39,385 bases of DNA from Chloroflexota bacterium. GTDB taxonomy: Bacteria; Chloroflexota; Dormibacteria; Dormibacterales; Dormibacteraceae. The first letter of the stretch is position 1. The number at the start of each line of letters is the position of its first letter. Under the pieces are notes generated by a model. It saw only the letters and a list, made by a program, of their open reading frames with translations, made no database searches and was not told where the DNA came from. The DNA lies in assembly GCA_005889495.1 (NCBI GenBank), contig VBHA01000080.1, positions 1 through 39,385 on the forward strand, in the 5' to 3' direction. Made by a program: the position numbers and the translations under genes. Shown in pieces: positions 6,703 through 14,965 of this stretch.

Positions 6703-8763
6703 TCAAGAGGGGTACCAGAGGGGCAGGCTCGAGATCGCCTCGTCCTGGTCGACGTCCACCACCGCGCCGGCGCTCAGGACGTACTGCCAGGCCAGCATGT
6801 TGCCGGCACAACCGGTGTCGTAGGGACCGTAGCCGGGGTTCCAGACCTTGGAGAAGGAACCGAGGAGGGACGGCTGGAACGACCAGAGGTCGGAGTCGGT
6901 GGCGATGTTGGGGTATTTGCTGACGGTCGCGCACCACGCCGACGCGAACTCGGTTCCCGAGGTTCCGTTTCCGTAGTAGGTCGGGACGTAGCCGGCGTCG
7001 TGGATTCCGTCGAACCAGCCTTCGATGAAGCCGGAGTCCACGTTGGCCGCGCCCGGGCAGGCATCGCCCGGAGGCTCGATGTCGATCGCGATCACGCGAC
7101 CGGCAGGGATGCCGAGCCGTTTCGCCGCCGCGACGGCGGCCACCGCGTACGCGTGGCCGGTTTCGTAGTACCTGACGTCGGAGCAGTTGTAATCGTTGTA
7201 GATCGGCAGGATGCCCAGGTGGTAGCGCGCGGCCATCGAGACCTCGTTGGAGCTGATCCCGGGGCAGACCGTGTCGGTCAGGTAGCGACCCCAGAAGTCC
7301 GGGGTGCCCAGCTTCTTGGCCACGGCGTAGAAGAGCTCACCCGTCGAATCGCCGGTGAAGGCCTTGCAGGAGTCGACGCCCCACAGGAGGTGAGTCGGCT
7401 CGACGGGGGTCGACCTCGTCTGGATGTCGACGAGGGGCTGCGGAGTCGGCGCCCCGACCGCATGCGTGATCCGCTCGATGAGCCCGGGCTTGCCCTGGGG
7501 GAGCGCCCCGATGACCGCCGTGTAGGCGGGGTTGCTGCTGCCGTCCATCCAGGCCTGCACGGTGCACGTCGCGCTCTTGCAAACGTGGTCGACGAGGTTG
7601 CCGTTCTGGTCATAGATGCCGAGCACCCATGGAGTGCCTGATAGGTCGGCGTTCGCGGTCGCCCTCAGGTTGACCGTACCGCCTGACTTGGGGCCGATCG
7701 ACGTGGCCGCCAGGCTGACGCGGAGCCAGGTCACGTTGACGGGCATTGAGACCGCCTCCGGCTTCCCGGTGATGTAGCCGACGATCTGATGGACGCCGCC
7801 GGTCGTCTGCTTCATGGTGGTCGTGCAGACGGTGCCACGGCTGCAGTAGGTGACCCGCGCCCCGGCGCTGAGGTCGTAGATCTCGAGCCAGCGGCCAGAC
7901 TTCTGGACGTCAAAGGTCGAGGTCGCCGTGACCGTGATGGCCTGCCCCGGACCGACGACGGTCCGATTGGCCGCGATGGCGCTGTCCAGCCAACCGACGC
8001 TGACGTGGTTGGAGGGCAGCGCGACGGCGTTGTTCGGGGCGGTCGTGGTCGGAGGGGTGACGAAGGCGGCGAACTCGTGGACGCCCGAGGTCGCGGCGTA
8101 GCCGACCGAGCACTGACTGCCCTGTGCGCAAGCAGCCACCAGGGTGCCGGAGGTCTGGTCGAAGATCTCGATCGCGCGGTCGGTGCCGGTGACCGTCGCG
8201 TTCGTCGTGGCCGTGAGGAGGGCGGGCTTGCCGGCCCGGACCGCTTCCGTGTCCGAGGTCAGCGTCAGCTCGTCCGGCAGCCTCGCCCCGAGGGAGTCGA
8301 CCGGTACGCTCGGAGCGATCGCAGGTCCGGCGCTCACGCCCGAGGAGCGGGCCGGAGCGTCGGGGGTCAGCAAGGCGTTTCCGCACGCGGCGGGTGTCGA
8401 AGGCACCGGCTTGCTCGCCACGGCGGCGCATGCGCCTTGCCCGGCGGGTAGCGACGTCGTCCCTGCCGAGGATGCCTTCGCATCAGCGCCGAAGCTGCAC
8501 GCGGCGGCGGGCCCCGAGTCGTGGCACTGGGAGGCCCCGGCCGGAAGGCTCAGGTTCGGGCTTGCGCTGCCCGCCAGGGCGTCGCAGCTGGAGTCCGGTC
8601 CGCAAGCCGACTGCGTGGGGTGCAGCGACGGCATGCTGAGCACCGCCGGCGAGGCGGCGAGCGCAACCACGGTCAGGTGGTTGGAGACGGCGATGAAGAC
8701 CACCGCCAGGTGAGCTTTCGGACGCGAGTTGAGATTCGACAGCAGATGACGAAGTAGGTGCAC
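6703..8763 (-). CDS. Secreted DUF1906 (Rv2525c-like) protein with three Cys-knuckle beta repeats
   Basis: 686 aa from GTG 8763; a TTG at 8805 would add 14 residues. GTG 8763 is preferred because GGGGG lies 6 nt upstream. Order: signal peptide/hydrophobic segment about 18-43, a low-complexity Cys-containing linker about 45-150, three related beta domains (about 164-236, 253-333, 343-421), then a DUF1906 glycoside-hydrolase-like TIM-barrel domain (about 457-686). The barrel opens LLWGVDSCKAF and carries the acidic strand end AIDIEPPGDACPG; Asp and Glu there match the presumed catalytic positions. Each repeat contains the pattern I-x-I-Y/F-D followed by G-x-x-V and a C-x4/5-C knuckle. DUF1906 proteins are exported (several via Tat) and thought to act on or bind cell-wall glycans. 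The three-repeat array in front of DUF1906 is unfamiliar to me. Flanked by terminators on both sides, so monocistronic. Confidence 0.85.
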   Translation of the reverse strand: MHLLRHLLSNLNSRPKAHLAVVFIAVSNHLTVVALAASPAVLSMPSLHPTQSACGPDSSCDALAGSASPNLSLPAGASQCHDSGPAAACSFGADAKASSAGTTSLPAGQGACAAVASKPVPSTPAACGNALLTPDAPARSSGVSAGPAIAPSVPVDSLGARLPDELTLTSDTEAVRAGKPALLTATTNATVTGTDRAIEIFDQTSGTLVAACAQGSQCSVGYAATSGVHEFAAFVTPPTTTAPNNAVALPSNHVSVGWLDSAIAANRTVVGPGQAITVTATSTFDVQKSGRWLEIYDLSAGARVTYCSRGTVCTTTMKQTTGGVHQIVGYITGKPEAVSMPVNVTWLRVSLAATSIGPKSGGTVNLRATANADLSGTPWVLGIYDQNGNLVDHVCKSATCTVQAWMDGSSNPAYTAVIGALPQGKPGLIERITHAVGAPTPQPLVDIQTRSTPVEPTHLLWGVDSCKAFTGDSTGELFYAVAKKLGTPDFWGRYLTDTVCPGISSNEVSMAARYHLGILPIYNDYNCSDVRYYETGHAYAVAAVAAAKRLGIPAGRVIAIDIEPPGDACPGAANVDSGFIEGWFDGIHDAGYVPTYYGNGTSGTEFASAWCATVSKYPNIATDSDLWSFQPSLLGSFSKVWNPGYGPYDTGCAGNMLAWQYVLSAGAVVDVDQDEAISSLPLWYPS

Positions 8764-8854
8764 TGGTACCCCCGTTCGGCGCGGACCCATCCCTGGGCGG
8801 CGCAAAATGACGGGGCGAAGCTACCGTTGGCATGCCTGTGCACCCACTGCATCA

Positions 8855-8881
8855 GGGTTAATTAGGCTCAAGCGATGTCAA
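8855..8881 (-). promoter_or_regulatory. Putative promoter of the DUF1906 gene
   Basis: A consensus -35 TTGACA (8881-8876, minus strand) is followed 15 nt later by TAACCC (8860-8855), in a locally AT-rich patch within an otherwise GC-rich region. The spacer is short, so this is tentative. Confidence 0.3.
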
Positions 8882-8930
8882 TTCGCCTGAAACAGGGCCT
8901 CGGACGGGCCTTTTGGCAGCCCGGAGGCAT

Positions 8931-8965
8931 GAAAAGAAGCAGCCCGGGGCAGGTGGACTGCTTCT
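8931..8965 (-). terminator. Rho-independent terminator after the 77-aa membrane protein gene
   Basis: Minus strand: AGAAGCAGTCC pairs with GGGCTGCTTCT over 11 bp (one wobble), with a 9-nt loop, followed by TTTTC. It lies about 35 nt beyond the stop of the gene at 8999-9232. Confidence 0.7.
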
Positions 8966-8998
8966 ACCGGTTACAACGTGCGGCCGGTCGGCGCTACC

Positions 8999-9232
8999 TC
9001 AGTTACCAGCCGGGACGGCGCCGAGGACGTTGCCGTACATGACCCCGAGGGCCAGCAGGCCCATCAGCGATAGAAGGACGAGGATGAACGTCCTCGCGCA
9101 TGCGTCCATCAGCCATGGCGTCTCGCCGGAGTCCTTGGTGCTGGAGTCGACGAGGTTCCACCGGGTGCCATAGAGCCCGGCCCTCAACGCGAGCCCGATC
9201 GTGACCAGCAGGATGATTAAGAGGACTGCCAT
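8999..9232 (-). CDS. Small two-TM membrane protein, function unknown
   Basis: 77 aa. Hydrophobic helices at about 2-18 (AVLLIILLVTIGLALRAGL) and about 46-70 (TFILVLLSLMGLLALGVMYGNVLGA) flank a short polar loop with NLVDSSTKDSGETPW. Codon use is strongly GC at third positions and a good terminator follows, which supports a real gene. ATG 9232 has no Shine-Dalgarno sequence; the upstream bases are pyrimidine-rich because the opposite strand carries the ribosome site of the divergent gene at 9247. The two start codons are only 14 bases apart, so the transcripts must overlap or one start is wrong. No family recognised. Confidence 0.7.
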   Translation of the reverse strand: MAVLLIILLVTIGLALRAGLYGTRWNLVDSSTKDSGETPWLMDACARTFILVLLSLMGLLALGVMYGNVLGAVPAGN

Positions 9233-9246
9233 CAGGAGAAGGAGGC

Positions 9247-10305
9247 GTGGACGCCGAGCGGGTCAGCGTCCGCGCTATCCAGACAACGCGCCGCGAGTCA
9301 AATCTGAACAACTCGTCTTTACATTTCCATAAGAAGCCGGGGCCCGCCGGCCTCCAATACTCGACCTGCGGCCCGCGTTCCATTGGCGTGGAAGTACCGC
9401 TGTTCCTCCAGTTCTCGATCGCCCTCTTCACCGGCATGGTCGTGGCCACTTTCGTGCCCCCGGTGAGGCGGTCGATTCCGAGGGTTGCGGAGGTCGCGTT
9501 CTGGGTCGCCCTGGTCGTGTCCTGCGCGCTGGGCGTGATGAGCGTCACCGACACCAACGCGCGCGACCTCAGCATGTCCGCGATCTGGGGCGCGGAGCAG
9601 GTCGTCAACACGATCTTCGGCCTTCTCCTGGGCGGAGTCGCCACCTGGATAAGCGACAACCGGTTCGCGATCGCGAGCTGGCTCGTGATCGTCGCCGGCG
9701 CCGACGTGCTCGCCCTCGTGCTGATCCGGTCGCTGCGGACAGCAGCCCCCTGGACCCCGCGGGTCCGCCTCCGCGAGTGGATGGAGCTCCCGGTCCACGC
9801 CCAGGCGGTGCCCGCTCGGCGGCCGGTGTACGCGGCGGACCCGCTGGCCGACGTCAACCGCCGGCTCGCTGGGGCGACAGCCGTCGTGGCCACCGCGATG
9901 CTCGCGCGCACCGTCGTCTTCTCGATCTGGATGCGCAACGTCATGCTGGCCCGGGCGTCGAGGGTGGGTCGCGTGCGTGGGACGTCCCGCCTGGAAGGGC
10001 TTCGGGACGCAACCGCGCACCTGCAGTTCGCGGCTCGCGCCTGGTACGCGGCGGCCGGGGAGCCGGCCGTCAGCAGCGTCGCCTCGAAGGCGGGCGGTGC
10101 CGCGGTGCGGACGGCCCGGGCGGCACGCCGCGGACTGCTGCAGCCGGCGGCCGAGCGCGCCGGCCAGGTGATCGACATTCGGGCGCTGCTGAGCGTGCAA
10201 TCGCTTGGTTGGTATGGCCCGATGGGCGCCATGCCGATCGACACGTCGAGGGGGGAGATCGATGCCACTGAAGAACCGCAGCGACCAGATAGTCTGGCCT
10301 CGTAG
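9247..10305 (+). CDS. Integral membrane protein of unknown function upstream of a PBP
   Basis: 352 aa from GTG 9247, supported by AGGAGAAGG 4-8 nt upstream. Four TM helices at about 51-70, 80-100, 118-137 and 143-161 form the first half. The second half is cytoplasmic, Ala/Arg-rich and helical (ARAWYAAAGEPAVSSVASKAGGAAVRTARAARRGLLQPAAERAG). The first 47 residues (Ser/Asn/Arg-rich, AT-richer DNA) look unlike the rest, so GTG 9388 (VEVPLFLQFSIAL) is an alternative start. The 3' end overlaps the next PBP gene by 44 bases, implying co-transcription and translational coupling. No known family is recognised. An envelope role is inferred only from the PBP neighbour. Confidence 0.7.
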   Translation: MDAERVSVRAIQTTRRESNLNNSSLHFHKKPGPAGLQYSTCGPRSIGVEVPLFLQFSIALFTGMVVATFVPPVRRSIPRVAEVAFWVALVVSCALGVMSVTDTNARDLSMSAIWGAEQVVNTIFGLLLGGVATWISDNRFAIASWLVIVAGADVLALVLIRSLRTAAPWTPRVRLREWMELPVHAQAVPARRPVYAADPLADVNRRLAGATAVVATAMLARTVVFSIWMRNVMLARASRVGRVRGTSRLEGLRDATAHLQFAARAWYAAAGEPAVSSVASKAGGAAVRTARAARRGLLQPAAERAGQVIDIRALLSVQSLGWYGPMGAMPIDTSRGEIDATEEPQRPDSLAS

Positions 10306-12349
10306 GCCGAACGGAATGCGGCGGCGCGCGAGCGCGCCGCAGTTCCTCGCCAAGGGCAAGGTCTCTCGGCCGGCGAGCTGGCTCATCCGGGTGTTCGCGC
10401 TCCTGGTGATCGCGGTCCCCAGCCTGATCGTGACGTCACCCGGCTACGTCGCTTTCGCCGACAAGCTTCCGGACCCGATGCAGGTGACCTCGGACATCCC
10501 GGAAGACACCCTGGTCTACGCCTCGGACAACAAGACGCTGCTCGCCGACCTGCACCCGCCCGGCTACCAGGCCTACTACGAGCCGCTCTCGGACATGGGC
10601 ACCTTCCTGCCTGAGGCGGTGATCTCGATCGAGGACCGCAACTTCTACAGCGAGCCTGGCATCGACCCGCAAGGCATCGTCCGCGCCGCCACGGTGGACC
10701 TGAAGTCCCACTCGCCGGTCGAGGGTGCGTCCACCATCACACAGCAGCTGATCAAGCTGCGCCTGGTCGGCAATGACGCGACCATCGACCGCAAGATGCG
10801 CGAGGCGCTGCTCGCCTTCGAGGTCGAGCGCCGATACACCAAGGACCAGATCCTCGAGTGGTACCTGAACAGCGTCTTCTTCGCCAACACGGCCTGGGGC
10901 AGCGCGGCCGCCTCCAAGATCTACTTCCACAAGCAGACGAAAGACCTCGACCTGGCGCAGGCGTCAATGCTCGCCGGCGTCATCCGCGGGCCGACGATCT
11001 ACAACCCGCTGGTCGACTGGACGTCCGCGAAAAACCGCCAGAAGACAGTGCTCGACGCCATGATCCGCGACGACAAGATCACCGCCGCGGACGCGGCCAG
11101 GGCATTCGCCGAGGACATCTCGCCGCCGGCGCACATGTTCATGCCGGCGAACCAGCCGGCGGCGCCTGCGTTCGTGCGTTACGTCACCGGGCTGCTGATC
11201 AGCCAGTTCGGCCAGGATGAGACCTACACCGGCGGCCTGCGCGTCGTGACCACGCTGAATCCCACGCTGCAGGACATCGGCCAGCGCGTGGTGAGCCAGA
11301 ACATCAAGGCCCTGAGCTGGCGGAACATCACTCAGGGAGCGCTGGTGTCGATCGATCCCACGACAGGTGCGATCGTCGCCATGGTGGGTTCGGCCAATCC
11401 GAACGCGTACGGCGGCCAGTACAACCTCGCCGTGTGGCCGCCTCGCAATCCCGGGTCTTCGATGAAGATCTACACCTACACCGCGGCCATCGCGAGCGGC
11501 AAGTACACGATGACGACGCCCATCGCCGACTCGAGGTTCAGCTACCGGGAACCGGGCTCGACCGAGGTGTACTCCCCACGGAACTACGACGGGCGCTACC
11601 ACGGGACGTGCCAGCTTCAGGCTTGCATGGGCAACTCGCTGAACATCCCGGCGGTCAAGGTTGAGCTCGGCATCGGCGTCTCCGCGGTGGTGACGATGGC
11701 GCGCAAGATGGGCGCGCCTCCGTACGTGCCACACGGAGTCGACTCGAACGGCTTCCCGATCTACACGAATGACGACCCGCTGAACACGTACGGCCCGTCG
11801 CTCACCCTGGGCGGATACGGCGAGACGCCTTTGCAGATGGCGACCGGTGCGTCGGTCCTGGCGACGCAGGGATTGCTGCGCCAGCCTTATGCGATCGAGT
11901 ACGTCAGCAAGAGGGACCAGCTCGTCTACTACCACCAGTTCGACGCCGGCAAGCGAGTCCTCGATCCGCGAGTGGCTTTCATCATGGAGCAGATCATGTC
12001 CAACGACAACAACCGGGCCATGATCTTCGGACGCGGCTCGTTGCTCACCCTGCCCGGGCGGCACGTCGGGGTCAAGACCGGTACTTCCGACTCCTTCGCG
12101 GACGCGTGGACCGTGGGCTACACGCCGCACCTCGTGACGGCGGTCTGGGGCGGCAACGCCGACTGGCGCCGGAAGATGACCCAGGGCTCAGACAGCTACT
12201 ACATCGCCGTGCCGATGTGGCACAACTTCATGCAGAAGGCGCTGGACGCGCTGGGCATGCGGGACGAGTGGTACAGCCAGCCGGCGGGCCTGATCGTCCA
12301 GAAGTGCCGCGGTGGTATCGCCTACTACCTGCCGGGCACTCACTGCTAG
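10262..12349 (+). CDS. Second class A penicillin-binding protein
   Basis: 695 aa from ATG 10262, with GGGGGGAG just upstream. Basic N-terminus, TM helix about 42-62 (LIRVFALLVIAVPSLIVTSPGYVAF), GT51 domain with Glu124 in EDRNFYSEP and GASTITQQLIKLRL, then a transpeptidase domain with S399-x-x-K402 (GSSMK), S459-L-N461 and K605-T-G607 (VKTGTSD). All three active-site motifs are present, so it should be a working bifunctional enzyme. It lacks the long Pro/Ser tail of the PBP at 2657-4753 and ends with a Cys pair (QKCRGG...GTHC), so the two are diverged paralogues rather than a recent duplication. It overlaps the upstream membrane-protein gene by 44 bases, and the start is inside that gene. Confidence 0.93.
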   Translation: MPLKNRSDQIVWPRRPNGMRRRASAPQFLAKGKVSRPASWLIRVFALLVIAVPSLIVTSPGYVAFADKLPDPMQVTSDIPEDTLVYASDNKTLLADLHPPGYQAYYEPLSDMGTFLPEAVISIEDRNFYSEPGIDPQGIVRAATVDLKSHSPVEGASTITQQLIKLRLVGNDATIDRKMREALLAFEVERRYTKDQILEWYLNSVFFANTAWGSAAASKIYFHKQTKDLDLAQASMLAGVIRGPTIYNPLVDWTSAKNRQKTVLDAMIRDDKITAADAARAFAEDISPPAHMFMPANQPAAPAFVRYVTGLLISQFGQDETYTGGLRVVTTLNPTLQDIGQRVVSQNIKALSWRNITQGALVSIDPTTGAIVAMVGSANPNAYGGQYNLAVWPPRNPGSSMKIYTYTAAIASGKYTMTTPIADSRFSYREPGSTEVYSPRNYDGRYHGTCQLQACMGNSLNIPAVKVELGIGVSAVVTMARKMGAPPYVPHGVDSNGFPIYTNDDPLNTYGPSLTLGGYGETPLQMATGASVLATQGLLRQPYAIEYVSKRDQLVYYHQFDAGKRVLDPRVAFIMEQIMSNDNNRAMIFGRGSLLTLPGRHVGVKTGTSDSFADAWTVGYTPHLVTAVWGGNADWRRKMTQGSDSYYIAVPMWHNFMQKALDALGMRDEWYSQPAGLIVQKCRGGIAYYLPGTHC

Positions 12350-12363
12350 GCCGATCGAACGCC

Positions 12364-12561
12364 ATGCAGTTACGCTTCGACAAGCACGGCCAGCGTCTCC
12401 CTGACACCGGGCGCGGATGCGGATGCCAGCAGTGCGCCGACGCCGATGCGCCGCGTTATGAGCGCCGTGAGGATCCGCTCCGGGCGGCGCGATGGAGTCC
12501 GCTGCGCCGGCGCATCGTCAGCCTGGTGAGCAGGGTGCGCCGGATCCAGAGCGCAGCCTGA
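12364..12561 (+). CDS. Small basic peptide with CxCxxC motif
   Basis: 65 aa from ATG 12364, 14 bases after the PBP stop and before a strong hairpin. It contains GRGCGCQQCADAD near residues 17-29 and an Arg-rich amphipathic C-terminus (LRRRIVSLVSRVRRIQ). The CGCQQC cluster could bind metal, but only three Cys are present. Third-codon-position GC is high, which favours coding, but there is no clear ribosome binding site and no family is recognised. Confidence 0.4.
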   Translation: MQLRFDKHGQRLPDTGRGCGCQQCADADAPRYERREDPLRAARWSPLRRRIVSLVSRVRRIQSAA

Positions 12562-12574
12562 GAGAGGAACGACA

Positions 12575-12601
12575 AAGGCCTGGCGGTCGCCGCCAGGCCT
12601 T
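12575..12601. terminator. Perfect hairpin between convergent genes
   Basis: AAGGCCTGGCGG and CCGCCAGGCCTT form a perfect 12-bp stem with a TCG loop. On the minus strand the stem is followed by TTTGTCGTT, so it best serves the sigma factor gene; it may also end the plus-strand PBP transcript. Confidence 0.85.
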
Positions 12602-12623
12602 CATGAGATCGTCCGAGCGTCCG

Positions 12624-13232
12624 TCAGTCGGCGACGGCGAAGCCGCGCTCGGCGGTCTCCTCGATGGCCGCCTGCGGGCCGTACGAGTGCTTGAGCATGA
12701 CCCGCAGCCGCTCTTTCGCGACCGCAAGTCGTGATGCGACGGTCCGCTCGGGGATTCCAAGCGCCTGCGCGATCGCGCGGTTGGTGTAGCCGTGATAGTG
12801 GCGAAGAACGATCGCCGCCGCCTGCTTGGGTGGCAGCTTGGCGAGCGCCGTGGCGAGATCGCGGTGTTCGACGACCTCCTGGGGGTCGGGCGCAAGCCCG
12901 GGCCGGCCCAGGCGCCGGATGACCTCGCCGACCTCGCGCAGCCGCATCTTGCGCTGGTAGGAGACGGCGGCGTTGATCGCGATCCGGTGCACCCAGGCCT
13001 CGGCGGGCGCGATCGGCTGCCACGTGGCCCACTTCTTGTATGCGCGCTCGAACGCGTCTTGCGCGCAGTCTTCGGCGGCGGCCCGATCGCCGAGCATCGC
13101 CGTCAGGGTGCCGAGGATCTTTCCGTAGGACGCTTGATAAAGTCGCTCGAAGTCCGCTTCGTTGCCCGCCTGGTACGTAGTCGCGGGCTCGCGGACGTCG
13201 CCGGCGGTCGACGCAGAGATCGGCTCCGCCAT
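12624..13232 (-). CDS. ECF-type RNA polymerase sigma factor
   Basis: 202 aa. Region 2 spans about 27-92 (DFERLYQASYGKILGTLTAMLGD, then AEDCAQDAFERAYKKW, and WVHRIAINAAVSYQR). Region 4 spans about 130-185 (LAKLPPKQAAAIVLRHYHGYTNRAIAQALGIPERTVASRLAVAKERL), a standard helix-turn-helix for -35 recognition. It directs RNA polymerase to a stress or envelope regulon, but which one cannot be told. No anti-sigma gene is adjacent: it is divergent from the diguanylate cyclase and ends at the 12575-12601 hairpin. ATG 13232 has a GGGGGG stretch about 13 nt upstream, farther than ideal. Confidence 0.92.
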   Translation of the reverse strand: MAEPISASTAGDVREPATTYQAGNEADFERLYQASYGKILGTLTAMLGDRAAAEDCAQDAFERAYKKWATWQPIAPAEAWVHRIAINAAVSYQRKMRLREVGEVIRRLGRPGLAPDPQEVVEHRDLATALAKLPPKQAAAIVLRHYHGYTNRAIAQALGIPERTVASRLAVAKERLRVMLKHSYGPQAAIEETAERGFAVAD

Positions 13233-13260
13233 ATCTGTTTGCTTTACCCCCCTTGAGTTC

Positions 13261-13279
13261 GGCGAGTACTCCTCTCGCC
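13261..13279. repeat. Short inverted repeat upstream of the sigma factor gene
   Basis: GGCGAG and CTCGCC flank a 7-nt loop, 29 bases upstream of the sigma factor ATG and in the divergent region shared with the diguanylate cyclase. It could be an operator or a 5'-UTR hairpin; nothing further supports a role. Confidence 0.3.
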
Positions 13280-13391
13280 TGGCATAACTGTCGTTCAGGA
13301 GGGCCCTGCCAAGCGCCGTACGGATGCGCGGATTTTGCCTAACTCAGTTGCAGTAGCGCGTTTTGCCTCGCCCCAGGCGTTTCTAAGGAAG

Positions 13392-14894
13392 ATGAATCCA
13401 GGGGCAGAGTCCGGCGGCGGCTACGCGGTCGACGTGCTTGGCACGCTGGCCAGCGGCCTCGGCGTCGACTCGATGGAAAGCGGCAGGAAGGCGCTCGAGG
13501 TGGTTCGGGCGCGATCGCCGGAGCTCGTCGCGATGAGTGAGCAGACCGGCGAGGATCTCGTCACGACCTCGGCCGGCTTCATCGACATGCTCCTGGCCTC
13601 GCTTCGCAGCGACATCGAAATGCCATGGGGTGACTTCGAGCGGCGGTCCCGAGACTACGGTCGGCTGCGGGCTGCGCAGGGGCTGCCGCTCGAGTCCCTC
13701 ATCGACGTGCTCGCCGTCTACCGGCGGGCGACGATCGAGCTCCTTTCGCGGCCGATCCAGGGCCAACCGCACTACGACGAGATCATCGCGCTCGCCCAGA
13801 GCAGGCTCGAGGACGTCACCGAGCGCCTGACCACCGCCATCGCGCGCGGCTTTCTCGACTATGTGGACGAGGAGCACCGCGCACGCGAGAGTGAGATGTA
13901 TGGCCTCGCGGCGATCATGACCGCGATGGGCCGCTCCCTCGACCTGCTGGAGACGGCCGAGGTCGCGCTGGTCGAGTCCCTGGCCGCCCTCCGCCTGAGC
14001 ACCGGCGCGATGTGGCTCCGCGAGCGCTCGTCCTACAAGGTCGCGCACACGGTCGGGCTCGACCAGGACCAGGTGGACGATTTCGCGCGCCAGGTCGGTC
14101 CCCACGCGAAGGCCGCCGCCTCCGCCGCCGGCGGCAGGTCGGAGTCGCAGGTGGACCGGCTCTCCGGGCTGGAGTGGAACGCGCTTCGCGCGCAGCTTCG
14201 GGTCCGCGGGCGCACCGTCGGCATGATGACTGTGGCCACGATGGTCGACCGCGTCTTCAACGCGTCCGACCTCCTGTTCATGGCCGCGGTCGCCGACCAG
14301 GTTGCGATCGCGGTCGACCGCGCACGACAGTTCGCAAGCGAAGCGAGAACCGACCACCTGACCGGGCTCGCGAATCGCCGCGAGTTCGAGCGCGTGATGG
14401 AGCGCGAGGTCGCGCTCGCCGAGCGGCACCACCGGCGGCTCTCGTTGATGATGATCGACCTCGACAACCTGAAGAGGATCAACGACCGCCTCGGCCACAG
14501 CGCCGGAGATGGGGCGTTGAGGCTCGTCGCGCAGCAGCTGCAGCGCGTGGTTCGAGCATCGGATGTATGCGCCCGGGTGGGAGGAGACGAGTTCGCCGTG
14601 GCGATGCCGGAGACCGACCTCGACCGCGCGCGGGACGTCGCCATACGGCTGCGCCGGGCGGTCGAGCATGCCGCGCTCGGCATGCGCGCGCCCGAGCACG
14701 TCGACGTCAGCGTGGGGATCGCGGCGTGGGCTCCACGCCAGGACTGGCAGGCGGTGTACAAGGCCGCCGACTCCGACCTGTACGAAGACAAGCGAAGGCG
14801 GAAGACCGTGCGGCGCTGGCGGCAGGAGGACGAGTCGCCGGCGATCAAGCTGCTCGGCCGGTCCGGCAGCCGGCGGCGCGTGTCGGGGGCCTAA
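13392..14894 (+). CDS. Diguanylate cyclase: helical sensor + GAF + GGDEF
   Basis: 500 aa from ATG 13392 (AAGGA close upstream); a TTG at 13335 would add 19 residues. Residues about 25-170 are an all-helical domain (LRAAQGLPLESLIDVLAVYRRATIELL) resembling the RsbRD/PucR-type N-terminal sensor. About 175-315 is a GAF-like domain. The GGDEF domain is about 325-480 with an intact GGDEF at 397-401, a TDHLTGLANRREF lead-in and RASD five residues before GGDEF, matching the RxxD inhibitory site. It should make cyclic di-GMP from two GTP with product feedback. The protein is cytosolic with no TM. It sits between an ECF sigma factor and a two-component pair, converging with the latter. Confidence 0.92.
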   Translation: MNPGAESGGGYAVDVLGTLASGLGVDSMESGRKALEVVRARSPELVAMSEQTGEDLVTTSAGFIDMLLASLRSDIEMPWGDFERRSRDYGRLRAAQGLPLESLIDVLAVYRRATIELLSRPIQGQPHYDEIIALAQSRLEDVTERLTTAIARGFLDYVDEEHRARESEMYGLAAIMTAMGRSLDLLETAEVALVESLAALRLSTGAMWLRERSSYKVAHTVGLDQDQVDDFARQVGPHAKAAASAAGGRSESQVDRLSGLEWNALRAQLRVRGRTVGMMTVATMVDRVFNASDLLFMAAVADQVAIAVDRARQFASEARTDHLTGLANRREFERVMEREVALAERHHRRLSLMMIDLDNLKRINDRLGHSAGDGALRLVAQQLQRVVRASDVCARVGGDEFAVAMPETDLDRARDVAIRLRRAVEHAALGMRAPEHVDVSVGIAAWAPRQDWQAVYKAADSDLYEDKRRRKTVRRWRQEDESPAIKLLGRSGSRRRVSGA

Positions 14895-14920
14895 CCACCG
14901 GCGCCCCAGCCCAGCCCCAG

Positions 14921-14963
14921 CCCCTCCGGCGGCTTCGCCGCCACCTCCCCACGAGTGGGGAGG
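14921..14963 (-). repeat. REP-like palindromic repeat, copy 1 (intergenic)
   Basis: Minus-strand reading: CCCCAC-tc-GTGGGGAGGTGGC, a short variable hairpin GGCGAAGCC, then GCCGGAGGGG. It contains two hairpins (CCTCCCC/GGGGAGG and GGCGGC/GCCGCC). It lies between the convergent diguanylate cyclase and response regulator genes and may serve as their terminator, although no T tract follows. A second copy lies at 26079-26120 inside a coding sequence. Confidence 0.75.
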
Positions 14964-14965
14964 AC

